Position numbers and translations under genes: made by a program. A DNA stretch of 41,090 nucleotides from Pirellulaceae bacterium (lineage in GTDB: Bacteria > Planctomycetota > Planctomycetia > Pirellulales > Pirellulaceae), in assembly GCA_023382975.1 (NCBI GenBank), contig JAHDXO010000080.1:1-41090 (forward strand), given 5' to 3'. Shown here piece by piece: positions 16,920 to 28,615 of this stretch. The notes under the pieces were generated by a model that was not told where the DNA came from, ran no database searches, and saw only the letters and a list, made by a program, of their open reading frames with translations. Position 1 is the first letter of the stretch, and every line of letters starts with the position of its first letter.

Positions 16920-17258
16920 ATGTTGGTTCTAACACGCAAGTTGCAGGAGAAAATTCACATCGGCGACAACGTCACGATCACCATCGTGCGAATTCAGGGT
17001 AACACAGTCCGAGTGGGGATTGAAGCACCTCAGGACGTCCGGGTGGTCCGCGGCGAAATCTCGGCGACACAACCGACGGACGTGGAAGCGGCCGAGTCGG
17101 CGGTTGCGAACGGCGCTGTCAGCAGTGGCAGCGAATCGGTGGTGGCCCTTGAGGGCGTGCATCGTTTTCCGGGCCGCGCTCTGGCAGGCCGGGTTCGGCG
17201 GCGCCCGGAAGTCCGCAGGACTCCGCGCTCCGAAGGGACGGCGCTGAACGCGATCTGA
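16920..17258 (+). CDS. csrA: Carbon storage regulator CsrA with C-terminal extension
   Basis: CsrA binds GGA motifs in mRNA leaders as a dimer and controls translation and mRNA decay. The N-terminal 50 residues are a full CsrA: MLVLTRKLQEKIHIGDNV, then ITIVRIQGNTVRVGIEAP and VRVVRGEI. Leu4 and the RNA-contact Arg corresponding to Arg44 are kept. Where typical CsrA stops at about 60-75 residues, this one continues to 112, first with an acidic and serine-rich linker, then an arginine-rich tail (RVRRRPEVRRTPRS). The tail might add RNA contacts or be unstructured. ATG 16920 has AAGGAG upstream. No flagellar or fliW gene is nearby. It converges with the hydrolase, 22 bases away. Confidence 0.93.
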   Translation: MLVLTRKLQEKIHIGDNVTITIVRIQGNTVRVGIEAPQDVRVVRGEISATQPTDVEAAESAVANGAVSSGSESVVALEGVHRFPGRALAGRVRRRPEVRRTPRSEGTALNAI

Positions 17259-17280
17259 CGCGTGGTCGCGGCGGCGCGCT

Positions 17281-19272
17281 TCACCGCCCCGCGGCGGGAA
17301 CCACGGGCGGCAACGGCAGCGGGCTCCCGTAGGCGGCGGGAATGGCAATGCGGCGAGCCGTCTCGGCATACATCTCAGCGGAATGTTGCAGCAGGATCCG
17401 GCGAACTTCCAGGATGCTGCGGGGATGCTGGTGAACGGTCAGGTGATCGGCATCGACCACGATCTCCGAGTCCACGTCGTCCAGGTGAGCGCTGCTGTAC
17501 GGCACCACGCCGTCTCCCTTTTCTGAAACGCGGGCCAAGAGTTTGTTCTTGGAGATGACACCCACGATGTTGTGGTACGTGACGGACGGGGAACGTTTTG
17601 AACTGAGCATCACGGGCAGCACCGGCGAGTCGGGCGACAGCGAATCGATGCTCGTGGTGACGGTTAAGAGCTCGGTGTTGTTGAAGAAGTCCGGATTCTC
17701 GCGGATCACTCGCGTCTTGACCTGAACCAACGACGTGGGCAACGTGATCAGTTTCCGGCCCAACCAACGCGTGTAGTCGTTGGCGAAATAGCTGCCTCGG
17801 TGGGGCGTACCGATCGTGATGACGCGGCGAACGGACGGATTCGGTTCAAAGAAGATGGTGCTCGCCAAACGCTCTCGGGTCTCGTCGTCCGCCTGCAATT
17901 CGTCGAACGAGCGATCGGTGAGAATCCGCCAGAAATCCTCGCCGCTCTCCAACGTCTGCATCCGCGACACGAGCCCGCCCATGCTGTGGCCGATCAACAC
18001 CATCTGGTCCAGCGACTCCCAGCGGCGGTTGGGATCGACCATCTGGCGAGTCTTCGCCAAGTCTTCCCGCATCTGCGCGGCGCTGATCCAGAACGGCTGT
18101 CCTGTCGGGTACAGATACGTCCAGAATTGATACCGGTCGCGGATCTCCGGCAGGGCTCGCAAATCGTTCATCATCTCCGTCCACGTCTCCGGGCTGGACC
18201 AGAGCCCATGCACCATCAAGACCGGAATCTTCCGCGGATCGAACGCTTCGAGCATGTACAAGCCACGCAAGTGGCTGGTCTGGTTGGGATTCAACAGGCC
18301 CGCGGTCGCGACGTTCGCGTTCCGGAATTCCGGATTGTCCAAGTAGAAGCCCAGCGGCGTGGTGAGATCCGACTGGAGCGGCACAAACCGTCCGGCGATA
18401 TCGACGACCCCCGAGGCCAGCGGATCCTGCAACTCCAGCGCGCATGCCACCACCTGCTGCTCGTCGGGGCTCAGGCACGGACGTTCGACAGCCCGCAGGA
18501 TCGCCGTTACGGGAACACTCATGCCGCGCGGATAGAAACTCGACGCCGGATCTTCCGTGTCGTCGCCGCGGCGCACCGCGATCAACGGAACTCCCAAGCC
18601 GTAGTTCACATGCCGGTGCTGCAAGCCCTGCACGCGGTAATCCGAAACGAACTCGAAACGGTCGAAGGCCCGGTTTCCCCACAGGCCTCGCGTCACGATC
18701 CGCACGTCGATCCTGTGCTCCCCGGACTCGAGGGTGTACGTCTCGCCGGGCTGCAACCGGCCCTCGGCGTTGACGATCCGCAGCAATTCCTCCAAAGCGG
18801 TGTTGTACAGGTCGCAGGCCTTGCGGAATTGAGGATCGTAGTAGCTTCGACTCGTATCGAACTGCGGAGAGAACAGGTAGAGGTAGGCCTGAGAGACGGC
18901 TCCGCTGTACAGTTCCAAAGCTTTGGACGTCTTGCCCTTGGCCTGCGCCCGCTTGCCCAAAACGTAGGACAACTCCGCCAAGGCGTAGGTCTTCTCGAGT
19001 GTTGGTTCCGCCCGGTTCTCCTGCTGGAGTCCCTGCAACGCGTCGGCCGGAGCATCCTTCACCTGCTCGTACAGATCGTAACGCTGCAGCAGATTCTCCG
19101 TGCGTTGCGATGGTTTCGGACCGTTTAGCGACGCAAGATTTAACGTACCCGTCAGCGGATTGCGCGGCGACTTGCGGACGGACAGATACGAGGTCGACGC
19201 ACAGCCGCCTGCCGAGATGATCAGCAAGGCAAACAACCATCGTGCTGTCCGCCGATACAGGCTTCGGTTCAT
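17281..19272 (-). CDS. Alpha/beta hydrolase lipoprotein
   Basis: The 663-residue protein starts with an arginine-rich N-terminus, a hydrophobic stretch and a lipobox-like SAGGC (Cys24), suggesting a lipid-anchored envelope protein. About 300 residues of helical N-terminal domain, rich in repeated-helix text such as ALAELSYVLGKRAQAKGK, precede the hydrolase. Catalytic elements are IPVLMVHGLWSS (oxyanion region, His355), VLIGHSMGGLVS with nucleophile Ser430, EKGDGVVPYSS with Asp587 and DADHLTVHQHP with His610/His614. The form resembles lipases and PGAP1-like acyl hydrolases acting on lipids or esters. Substrate unknown. ATG 19272 is chosen because it directly precedes the signal; the open frame extends to 19425 with no signal-like sequence. 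Confidence 0.82.
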   Translation of the reverse strand: MNRSLYRRTARWLFALLIISAGGCASTSYLSVRKSPRNPLTGTLNLASLNGPKPSQRTENLLQRYDLYEQVKDAPADALQGLQQENRAEPTLEKTYALAELSYVLGKRAQAKGKTSKALELYSGAVSQAYLYLFSPQFDTSRSYYDPQFRKACDLYNTALEELLRIVNAEGRLQPGETYTLESGEHRIDVRIVTRGLWGNRAFDRFEFVSDYRVQGLQHRHVNYGLGVPLIAVRRGDDTEDPASSFYPRGMSVPVTAILRAVERPCLSPDEQQVVACALELQDPLASGVVDIAGRFVPLQSDLTTPLGFYLDNPEFRNANVATAGLLNPNQTSHLRGLYMLEAFDPRKIPVLMVHGLWSSPETWTEMMNDLRALPEIRDRYQFWTYLYPTGQPFWISAAQMREDLAKTRQMVDPNRRWESLDQMVLIGHSMGGLVSRMQTLESGEDFWRILTDRSFDELQADDETRERLASTIFFEPNPSVRRVITIGTPHRGSYFANDYTRWLGRKLITLPTSLVQVKTRVIRENPDFFNNTELLTVTTSIDSLSPDSPVLPVMLSSKRSPSVTYHNIVGVISKNKLLARVSEKGDGVVPYSSAHLDDVDSEIVVDADHLTVHQHPRSILEVRRILLQHSAEMYAETARRIAIPAAYGSPLPLPPVVPAAGR

Positions 19273-19623
19273 GGTTCGCAGGGCCGCGGGAACCCCAGAG
19301 AATTGTTTGGTTGCAAAAGGAGCCAGTCGCAAATTCCGTTTTTTCGCAGCGTCGAGGCGCCGGGATCGAGACGAGGGCGGGAACGCTACCCGAATCCGCC
19401 CGAGGGCGTCAAGACGGATTCGCACCTAATTCCCACGCCCGCAAGTCGGCGCACACTTCCTGGTTTGCCCAGAACCTACATCGCTCAATTTGCACACCGG
19501 CGTCAAAAGACGATCGACCGGAAGCCGATGAACTACCACACCCGCCTCCAGCGCGGACGAAGTCGCGAGACTTCGGAACGACGCGCAAGCACCCGCCTGG
19601 CTGACCCACCCGAAGGAGCCGAG

Positions 19624-19830
19624 TTGTCGATGTCCGAACTCGAGAGGCCCTGCAGCCTGCTGGAAGAACTGGACCAGCGCCAAGACGAAGTGCTCGCGCA
19701 ATTGGAAGATCTAAACGGCCAGATCGAAAACCTGTTGCGCGACTGCCTCCAGTTCCGCAGCGAACACGAACTGGTGATCGAAGAGGAACGCCCCGCAAAT
19801 CGCGCATTCGGCCGCACCGTCGCGGCCTGA
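19624..19830 (+). CDS. Small coiled-coil hypothetical protein
   Basis: About 68 residues, with the central part ELERPCSLLEELDQRQDEV followed by LAQLEDLNGQIENLL in heptad-like pattern, so a short helical dimer is likely. AAGGAG at 19613-19618 precedes TTG at 19624 by five bases and ATG at 19630 by eleven, so either may be used. Upstream open frame back to 19303 has shadow composition. It may be a small helical adaptor or regulator; function is not recognised. The stop is followed at once by a palindromic repeat. Confidence 0.55.
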   Translation: MSMSELERPCSLLEELDQRQDEVLAQLEDLNGQIENLLRDCLQFRSEHELVIEEERPANRAFGRTVAA

Positions 19831-19837
19831 CGCAACT

Positions 19838-19902
19838 CGTAGCACAGGCTGCCAGCCTGTGCGTGTTGTGAGCCGGGCCACAGGCTGGCAGCCAGTGCTA
19901 CG
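19838..19902. repeat. Imperfect palindrome, dispersed-repeat type
   Basis: The arms CGTAGCACAGGCTGCCAGCC (continuing TGTGC) at 19838-19862 and GCCACAGGCTGGCAGCCAGT (continuing GCTACG) at 19877-19902 are imperfect inverted copies around a 14-base loop. The text resembles a GTAGCACAGGCTGCCAGCC element that I recall as recurrent between genes in planctomycetes. It sits between convergent genes and could serve as their terminator. Confidence 0.7.
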
Positions 19903-19909
19903 GCTTGAT

Positions 19910-20941
19910 TCAGAACTTGCCGCTCACGACTTGGAAATGCGTGGGCCGATTCAGACTCTCGCCTCCTCGCAACACCCAGTCGGCGGTCCAACGAATCATC
20001 TGGTCAGCCGAAACCTGGACGCTGCCCAGCAATCGGTGCCCTTGCGAGCCGTCGTTCAAGTAGGCGATCGGCCCTTCTTCGCCCGTCAGCTTGACCGGCT
20101 TGTTCATCAACTGTCCAAAACGCTCGGCAACTTCGCGCACGCGGAGGATTTCGGGACCGGCCAAGTTGATGATCTTGGCCGGAACGTCCGTTTGGGCCAG
20201 TGCCGCCAACGTCATCGCGTTCGCCTCGCCCTGCCAGATGACGTTGACCGTCGGCAGCGTGACGTCGATCGGGTTGCCGGCCAGCACATCGCGGGCGATG
20301 TCCACCAAGACTCCGTACCGCAATTCGGTGGCATAATTCAAGCGAAGCAAGGCGGCGGGAATCTGGAACTGCTCGCCAAAGTACTGGAACATCCGCTCGC
20401 GTCCCAACACGGTCATCGAGTATTCGCCGACCGGTTCCAGCGAGTCCGCTTCACGCGAACCGGAGCTGCTCGCCGAAACCATTCCATAGACATTTCCGCT
20501 GCTGAAGGCAACGATCCGGCTGTGGCGAAACTTGCGGCAAACCAAAGCAGGGGCGTAGCAGTTCATCGCCCAAGTTAACGCCGGATTGCGGCTGGCTCCG
20601 AATTTCATGCCCGTCATGTAGACCACCAGCGGTACCTCGGGCAGTTTGTCCACTTCGCTCTCGTTCAGCAGATCGCAGGCGATCGTCTCGACGCCCCAGT
20701 CGGCAAGTTGCTGGCGAATGCGGGAATCTGAAAATCTTGACACGCCGATGATCCGTCTGGACCGCCCTGCCTGATCGGACGCTCGCCGGGCCATCCGGGC
20801 TAGAGTTGGTCCCATCTTGCCGCCGACTCCCAACAGCATCAGGTCGCCGGTCAGGTTGCCCAGCACCTCGATTGCCAGCTCGCTTGGCAGGCTCAACGAA
20901 TCGTCCAACTCTCCGATGTCCCGCGGCCCAGCTTCGTTCAT
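19910..20941 (-). CDS. NAD(P)-dependent epimerase/dehydratase-like protein
   Basis: This 343-residue short-chain-type Rossmann protein has the dinucleotide loop MLLGVGGKMGPTLAR (GxxGxxG) after a short leader, then IIGVSRFSD, DLLNESEVDKLP and the strand VVYMTGMKFG. The active region shows IVAFSSGNVYGM with a Ser and EYSMTVLGRERMF with a Tyr, though the classic YxxxK lysine is replaced here by Tyr-Ser-Met-Thr-Val, so catalysis may be altered or NAD-binding only. The C-terminal half (AKIINLAGPEILRVREVAE) matches sugar-nucleotide epimerases. ATG 20941 has GGAG upstream. Substrate unknown. Confidence 0.75.
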   Translation of the reverse strand: MNEAGPRDIGELDDSLSLPSELAIEVLGNLTGDLMLLGVGGKMGPTLARMARRASDQAGRSRRIIGVSRFSDSRIRQQLADWGVETIACDLLNESEVDKLPEVPLVVYMTGMKFGASRNPALTWAMNCYAPALVCRKFRHSRIVAFSSGNVYGMVSASSSGSREADSLEPVGEYSMTVLGRERMFQYFGEQFQIPAALLRLNYATELRYGVLVDIARDVLAGNPIDVTLPTVNVIWQGEANAMTLAALAQTDVPAKIINLAGPEILRVREVAERFGQLMNKPVKLTGEEGPIAYLNDGSQGHRLLGSVQVSADQMIRWTADWVLRGGESLNRPTHFQVVSGKF

Positions 20942-21336
20942 TGCATTCTCCATTTGTTGACGGCTCGTAGCGCGGCAGGCCCGCAACCCGTCTGCCGACC
21001 TCGTTTTCCGCGATTATTCGCCGAACGAGCGTTTCCGGTCAAGCAAGGCACCTGTCCAGTGGGGAGCATTGCCATTCCGATGGAGGATGCCGTGGCGTTC
21101 GGATTTCGCGGTCCGCTTGCCTGTCTTCTGCGGCCCAGTTCTATCACTTTGCGTAACTGGTTATTTTCAAACATATTACGACGATATCGCCGGTGGTAGA
21201 CCGGCATGGTTGAACGACCGCTTGGGCACTTGATCGAACGGGCGACCCCGGTACACAATGGGAACACGGTTCAGTGTGACCGGTAATGCACTATGGTGCC
21301 GCAGAACGTTAACTTTCTCAGCTCTGGAGTATCCGC
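20942..21336. other. Long divergent intergenic region before citrate synthase
   Basis: About 395 bases without a supported gene. It holds a candidate promoter at 21149-21177 and, right at its predicted transcription start, a perfect stem-loop: GCCGGT 21189-21194, loop GGTAG, ACCGGC 21200-21205. A GTAGCGCGGCAGGC-like fragment near 20968 may be a degraded copy of a dispersed repeat. Open frames in the region look like chance. Confidence 0.45.
21149..21177 (+). promoter_or_regulatory. Candidate sigma-70-type promoter of citrate synthase
   Basis: TTGCGT at 21149-21154, a 17-base AT-rich spacer, and CATATT at 21172-21177. The AT-rich pocket stands out in the GC-rich surroundings. The implied leader is about 150 bases and begins with a short stem-loop. 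Confidence 0.4.
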
Positions 21337-22638
21337 ATGACCAATCAAGGTGCTCGATCGGGTGGCACGGCCCGACTGGTTCTACCGCACAAGGAAGTCG
21401 AATTACCGATCATTATTGGGACGGAAGACGAACACTCTGTCGACATCACCAAGTTGCGCGGGGAGACCGGCTACATCACGCTGGACGAGGGCTACCGGAA
21501 CACGGGGTCGGTGGAGTCCAAGATCACGTTCATCGATGGCGAGAAGGGGATCTTGCGTTATCGGGGCATTCCGATCGAGCAACTCGCCGAGCATTCGACG
21601 TTCATCGAGTCGGCGCTGTTGCTGATCTACGGCGAACTGCCGACGGCCGACCATTTGGCCCACTTCCGGGATTTGTTGACCGAGCACGAGCGGATTCACG
21701 AGGGGATGCGGCACTGCTTCCAGGGCTTTCCCCCGACCGGGCACCCGATGGCGATTTTGTCGTCGATGATCAACACCCTTTCGTGTTACAACACCGACGT
21801 GTTGAAGATGGAAGAGGAAGGCACGTTCGAGAACGCCGCGGCTCGTCTGATCTCGAAGATCCGTACGGTCGCGGCTGCCGCGTATCGGACCTCGATCGGC
21901 CAGCCGATCATGTATCCGGACCCGAAGCTCAGCTACTGCAAGAACTTCCTGCACATGATGTTCTCGCTGCCCAATCGGACGTACGAACCCGATCCGGATG
22001 TGGTGCGAGCGTTGAGTTTGTTCTTGATCCTGCACGCCGACCACGAACAGAACTGTTCCGCCGCGACGGTGCGGATGGTCGGATCGTCCGGCGCGAACCT
22101 GTTTGCTTCGTGCGCAGCCGGTGTCTGCGCCTTGTGGGGCCCGTTGCACGGCGGGGCCAACGTGGCGGTTGTCGAGCAATTGCAGCGGATTCACGAATCG
22201 GGAACCAGCATCAAGGATCTGATCGAAAAGGTCAAACGCAAGGAAGAGCGCTTGTTCGGCTTTGGACACGGCGTGTACAAGAGCTACGATCCCCGCGCGC
22301 ACATCCTCCGCGACCACGCGCCGAAAGTCCTGGCCAAACTGGGGCGGAAAGATCCGTTGCTGGATATCGCCCAGCAGTTGGAGGAGATCTGCTTGAGCGA
22401 CGATTACTTCGTCAGCCGCAACCTGTACCCGAACGTCGATTTCTATTCGGGCGTTCTGCTGCGGGCGATGGGGATTCCGGTGAACATGTACACCGTCATG
22501 TTCGCCATCGGCAGAATGCCGGGCTGGATCGCTCAGTGGAAGGAAGTCCACGACAACCAGAGCCGCATCTATCGGCCGCGTCAGGTCTACACCGGCCCGG
22601 CATTGCGCGATTACGTGCCGATCGAACAACGCGGCTAA
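21337..22638 (+). CDS. gltA: Citrate synthase
   Basis: Condenses acetyl-CoA and oxaloacetate to open the citric acid cycle. The 433-residue protein is the long bacterial type: an N-terminal beta domain (ITLDEGYRNTGSVESKITF, RYRGIPIEQLAEHSTF) and then the core. Catalytic residues lie in LHADHEQNCSA (His), GPLHGGANVAV (His), GFGHGVYKSYDPRA (substrate Arg) and NLYPNVDFYSG (Asp). VNMYTVMFAIGRMPGWIAQW closes the active site. The long type with beta domain is often hexameric and may be NADH-sensitive. Start at ATG 21337. Uma2 begins 36 bases after the stop. Confidence 0.97.
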   Translation: MTNQGARSGGTARLVLPHKEVELPIIIGTEDEHSVDITKLRGETGYITLDEGYRNTGSVESKITFIDGEKGILRYRGIPIEQLAEHSTFIESALLLIYGELPTADHLAHFRDLLTEHERIHEGMRHCFQGFPPTGHPMAILSSMINTLSCYNTDVLKMEEEGTFENAAARLISKIRTVAAAAYRTSIGQPIMYPDPKLSYCKNFLHMMFSLPNRTYEPDPDVVRALSLFLILHADHEQNCSAATVRMVGSSGANLFASCAAGVCALWGPLHGGANVAVVEQLQRIHESGTSIKDLIEKVKRKEERLFGFGHGVYKSYDPRAHILRDHAPKVLAKLGRKDPLLDIAQQLEEICLSDDYFVSRNLYPNVDFYSGVLLRAMGIPVNMYTVMFAIGRMPGWIAQWKEVHDNQSRIYRPRQVYTGPALRDYVPIEQRG

Positions 22639-22674
22639 GCACGAGCCGTTGAGGCTGAGTCAGGGCGTCGAGCG

Positions 22675-23208
22675 ATGAGTGTTGTGACGAAACTCGGGTA
22701 CGATGACTACGCCGCCATTGCCGCGGATGGTCAGCGACATGAGATCATCGACGGAGAGCACTATGTGAACCCGGCGCCCAATTTGTACCACCAGACCGTA
22801 TCGAAACGTCTGCAGTACCAGCTTTACACAAAGATCGAATTGGCCGGCCTGGGAACGCTTTACAACGCTCCGTGCGACGTCCAGTTGTCGGACCATGACA
22901 TCGTGCAACCCGACCTGCTGGTCGTGCTTGCCCCCCGGCGCCGGATTCTCACGCCCAGCCGGGTCATGGGCGCGCCCGATCTGCTGGTCGAGATCCTGTC
23001 CCCGTCAACGATTGACCACGATCGCTCGTTGAAGCGCCGGTTGTACGAGCGGTGCGGTGTGCGCGAGTACTGGATCGTCGATCCCTTCGATTACGCGATC
23101 GAACAGCTTGTACTCAAGGCTAGAAAGTACCGGTCCCAGACGGTTCGCGATGAACTGCGGGCCGAGTTTATCGAGGACTTGGTGATCGATCTGCAGCAGG
23201 TTTGGTGA
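22675..23208 (+). CDS. Uma2 family (DUF820) restriction-endonuclease-fold protein
   Basis: The 177-residue protein matches Uma2 over its whole length: an N-terminal KLGYDDYAAIAADGQRHEII, DGEHYVNPAPNLYHQTVSKR, the catalytic-type strand IVQPDLLVVLAPRR with Asp, PDLLVEILSPSTIDHDRSLK with Glu and Lys, and YERCGVREYWIVDPFDYAIEQL. These carry the D...ExK arrangement of the PD-(D/E)XK fold. Uma2 proteins are abundant in cyanobacteria and planctomycetes; their targets are unknown. ATG 22675. It sits 36 bases after citrate synthase and 7 bases before the permease, so it is probably co-transcribed with both. Confidence 0.9.
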   Translation: MSVVTKLGYDDYAAIAADGQRHEIIDGEHYVNPAPNLYHQTVSKRLQYQLYTKIELAGLGTLYNAPCDVQLSDHDIVQPDLLVVLAPRRRILTPSRVMGAPDLLVEILSPSTIDHDRSLKRRLYERCGVREYWIVDPFDYAIEQLVLKARKYRSQTVRDELRAEFIEDLVIDLQQVW

Positions 23209-23215
23209 CGAGTCG

Positions 23216-24850
23216 ATGTATCTTGTCGAAAACCCCGTGTTGCAGCGCGAGCTGCTGGTCAACCTGCGCACCTCGCGGGCGTTCGTGCTGCTGTTGTTGT
23301 ACCAGTTGATCCTGGCGGCCTTGGTCTACTTCGCCTGGCCGCAGGACCAGCGTCTGGATTTGACCACCAATCCAGCAGCAGCGAGGAACCTGGTCGATTT
23401 GTTCTTCTTCGGCCAGTATCTGCTGGCTTCGCTCATGGCCCCCAGCTTTGCCGCTGGGGCGATTACGGGCGAGAAAGAACGATTGACCTATGAGATGCTG
23501 TTGGCCAGTCCGCTGCGACCCGGCGCGATCGTGGTCGGCAAGCTGGTGGCCTCGCTGACCCACCTGGGCGTGCTGATCTTCTCGTCGTTGCCGATCGTCA
23601 TGCTTTGCCTGCCGCTGGGTGGCGTGTCGGTGTACGAGTTGCTGGCGGCCTACCTGGGATTGATCGTGTCAGTGTTGACGTTCGGAGCCATCAGCATCGC
23701 GTGCAGCAGCTACTTCAAGCGGACTTCCGCATCGCTGGTGGTGTCCTATCTGCTGATCCTGCCGCTGGCCATGACGGCCATCCTGGCATGGTACTGGCTG
23801 ACCAACCTGGGCCAGTTCCGCTTACTGCTGACTCTGACGCTGGTCCCAGGCGTGGGCCTGGCGCTCTGCATTACCTTGCTGGCCAACACCAGCGCTCGGC
23901 TTTTGCACCCGCCTGATGTCGGCAGTGAAGGCAACGAGGTGGTCGACCTGGAACGGGAAGCGAAAGAGGCGGTGGGCTTGGTCATCCAACGCGATCAATT
24001 CCCCGACATGCTATTCGCGCCGGCCAAGCGCGACACGCTGATGCCCGACGGAACGAATCCAGTTTTCGACAAGGAGATTCGCAGCGAGATCTTCAGCCAG
24101 GGCACGCTGATGCTGCGCGTGGTGATTCAGGTGAGCATGGTGTTGGCGATTCCGCTGATGGCCCTGTGTCTGTACATCGCGCCGGCCTACGCCCCCTGGT
24201 ACATCGCTTACGTGCTGCTGTTCAACATGCTGGTGGGGCCGGTATTCTCCGCCGGCAGCGTGACCAGCGAACGGGAGCGGCAGACTTTGGATCTGCTGTT
24301 GACCACCGCCATCACGCCCTGGCAGATCCTTTGGGGCAAGCTGCTGGCAGGCCTGCGTGTCTCGTCGGTGCTGACGTCGTTTCTGCTGTGGCCGGTCTTG
24401 CTGGCCAGTGTGATGGTCTCCAGTTACTGGACGAATCTTCTGGCGGTCGGCGGCTATCTCGGCATCGTCATGCTTTCGTGCGTCACCACGGCCATGCTGG
24501 CATTGTTCACCTCGGTGATCTTCCGCAAGACATCGGTCAGCCTGATGACGGCGTACCTGTTGATCCTGCTCTTGTATGCCGTTCCGCTGGCGGCGCGATT
24601 CTTCGCAGAACGGTTCTTTCCCGCGCACGAAGCCGTGCAATACGTCATCCGCTCCGGCCTGACCAGTCCCTTTGCCGCGGCGTTCGCCATGCCCTTGGAC
24701 GTCGAGATCAGTACGGAGATCGGCAGCCCGGCTGTCATCGGCGATCTGTGGTTGGTAACGGCGTATGCGATCTTCACCGTCGCCCTGAACATCGGACTGC
24801 TGGTCGCCATGATGTGGCTGTTCAACAAGCGGTGGCGAGTGTCGCAATAA
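23216..24850 (+). CDS. ABC-2 type transporter permease, duplicated
   Basis: This 544-residue inner-membrane protein has about 12 hydrophobic segments in two equivalent halves. Each half has the ABC-2 coupling-helix text after its second segment: GAITGEKERLTYEMLLASPL at about 80-100 and SVTSERERQTLDLLLTTAIT at about 350-370, each followed by a GKL motif. So the gene is an internal duplication forming a single-chain dimer. Such permeases, common in planctomycetes and related to gliding-motility-type exporters, need a separate ATPase; none is adjacent. Substrate unknown. ATG 23216 begins right at the first cytoplasmic helix. Confidence 0.88.
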   Translation: MYLVENPVLQRELLVNLRTSRAFVLLLLYQLILAALVYFAWPQDQRLDLTTNPAAARNLVDLFFFGQYLLASLMAPSFAAGAITGEKERLTYEMLLASPLRPGAIVVGKLVASLTHLGVLIFSSLPIVMLCLPLGGVSVYELLAAYLGLIVSVLTFGAISIACSSYFKRTSASLVVSYLLILPLAMTAILAWYWLTNLGQFRLLLTLTLVPGVGLALCITLLANTSARLLHPPDVGSEGNEVVDLEREAKEAVGLVIQRDQFPDMLFAPAKRDTLMPDGTNPVFDKEIRSEIFSQGTLMLRVVIQVSMVLAIPLMALCLYIAPAYAPWYIAYVLLFNMLVGPVFSAGSVTSERERQTLDLLLTTAITPWQILWGKLLAGLRVSSVLTSFLLWPVLLASVMVSSYWTNLLAVGGYLGIVMLSCVTTAMLALFTSVIFRKTSVSLMTAYLLILLLYAVPLAARFFAERFFPAHEAVQYVIRSGLTSPFAAAFAMPLDVEISTEIGSPAVIGDLWLVTAYAIFTVALNIGLLVAMMWLFNKRWRVSQ

Positions 24851-25038
24851 TCACGCCGCATTCCGAAGCCTCGCCGCGTCGGCCGCAATCCGGCCTGGCG
24901 ACCGGATGCCCGGAGTTGCTTGTCCGTATATGTAAGGCGAGTGAATTCATCAACGATCAGGCATGGAACATGCGTGCCTGGACGGTAGAATAGACCGGGA
25001 AGATTGTTCCAAACGCCGCGTCGAGGAAGATTCCTGCC

Positions 25039-28560
<3,522 letters not shown>

Positions 28561-28615
28561 TGCCAAAGGCGGGCCGGTCCGGTTGAAGGTATTCGAAGAA
28601 CGGAAGGTGACACTC

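Noticed and set aside
20954..21199. Short plus-strand open frame upstream of citrate synthase
   Set aside because: It overlaps the candidate promoter, lacks a ribosome site and has no recognisable sequence.
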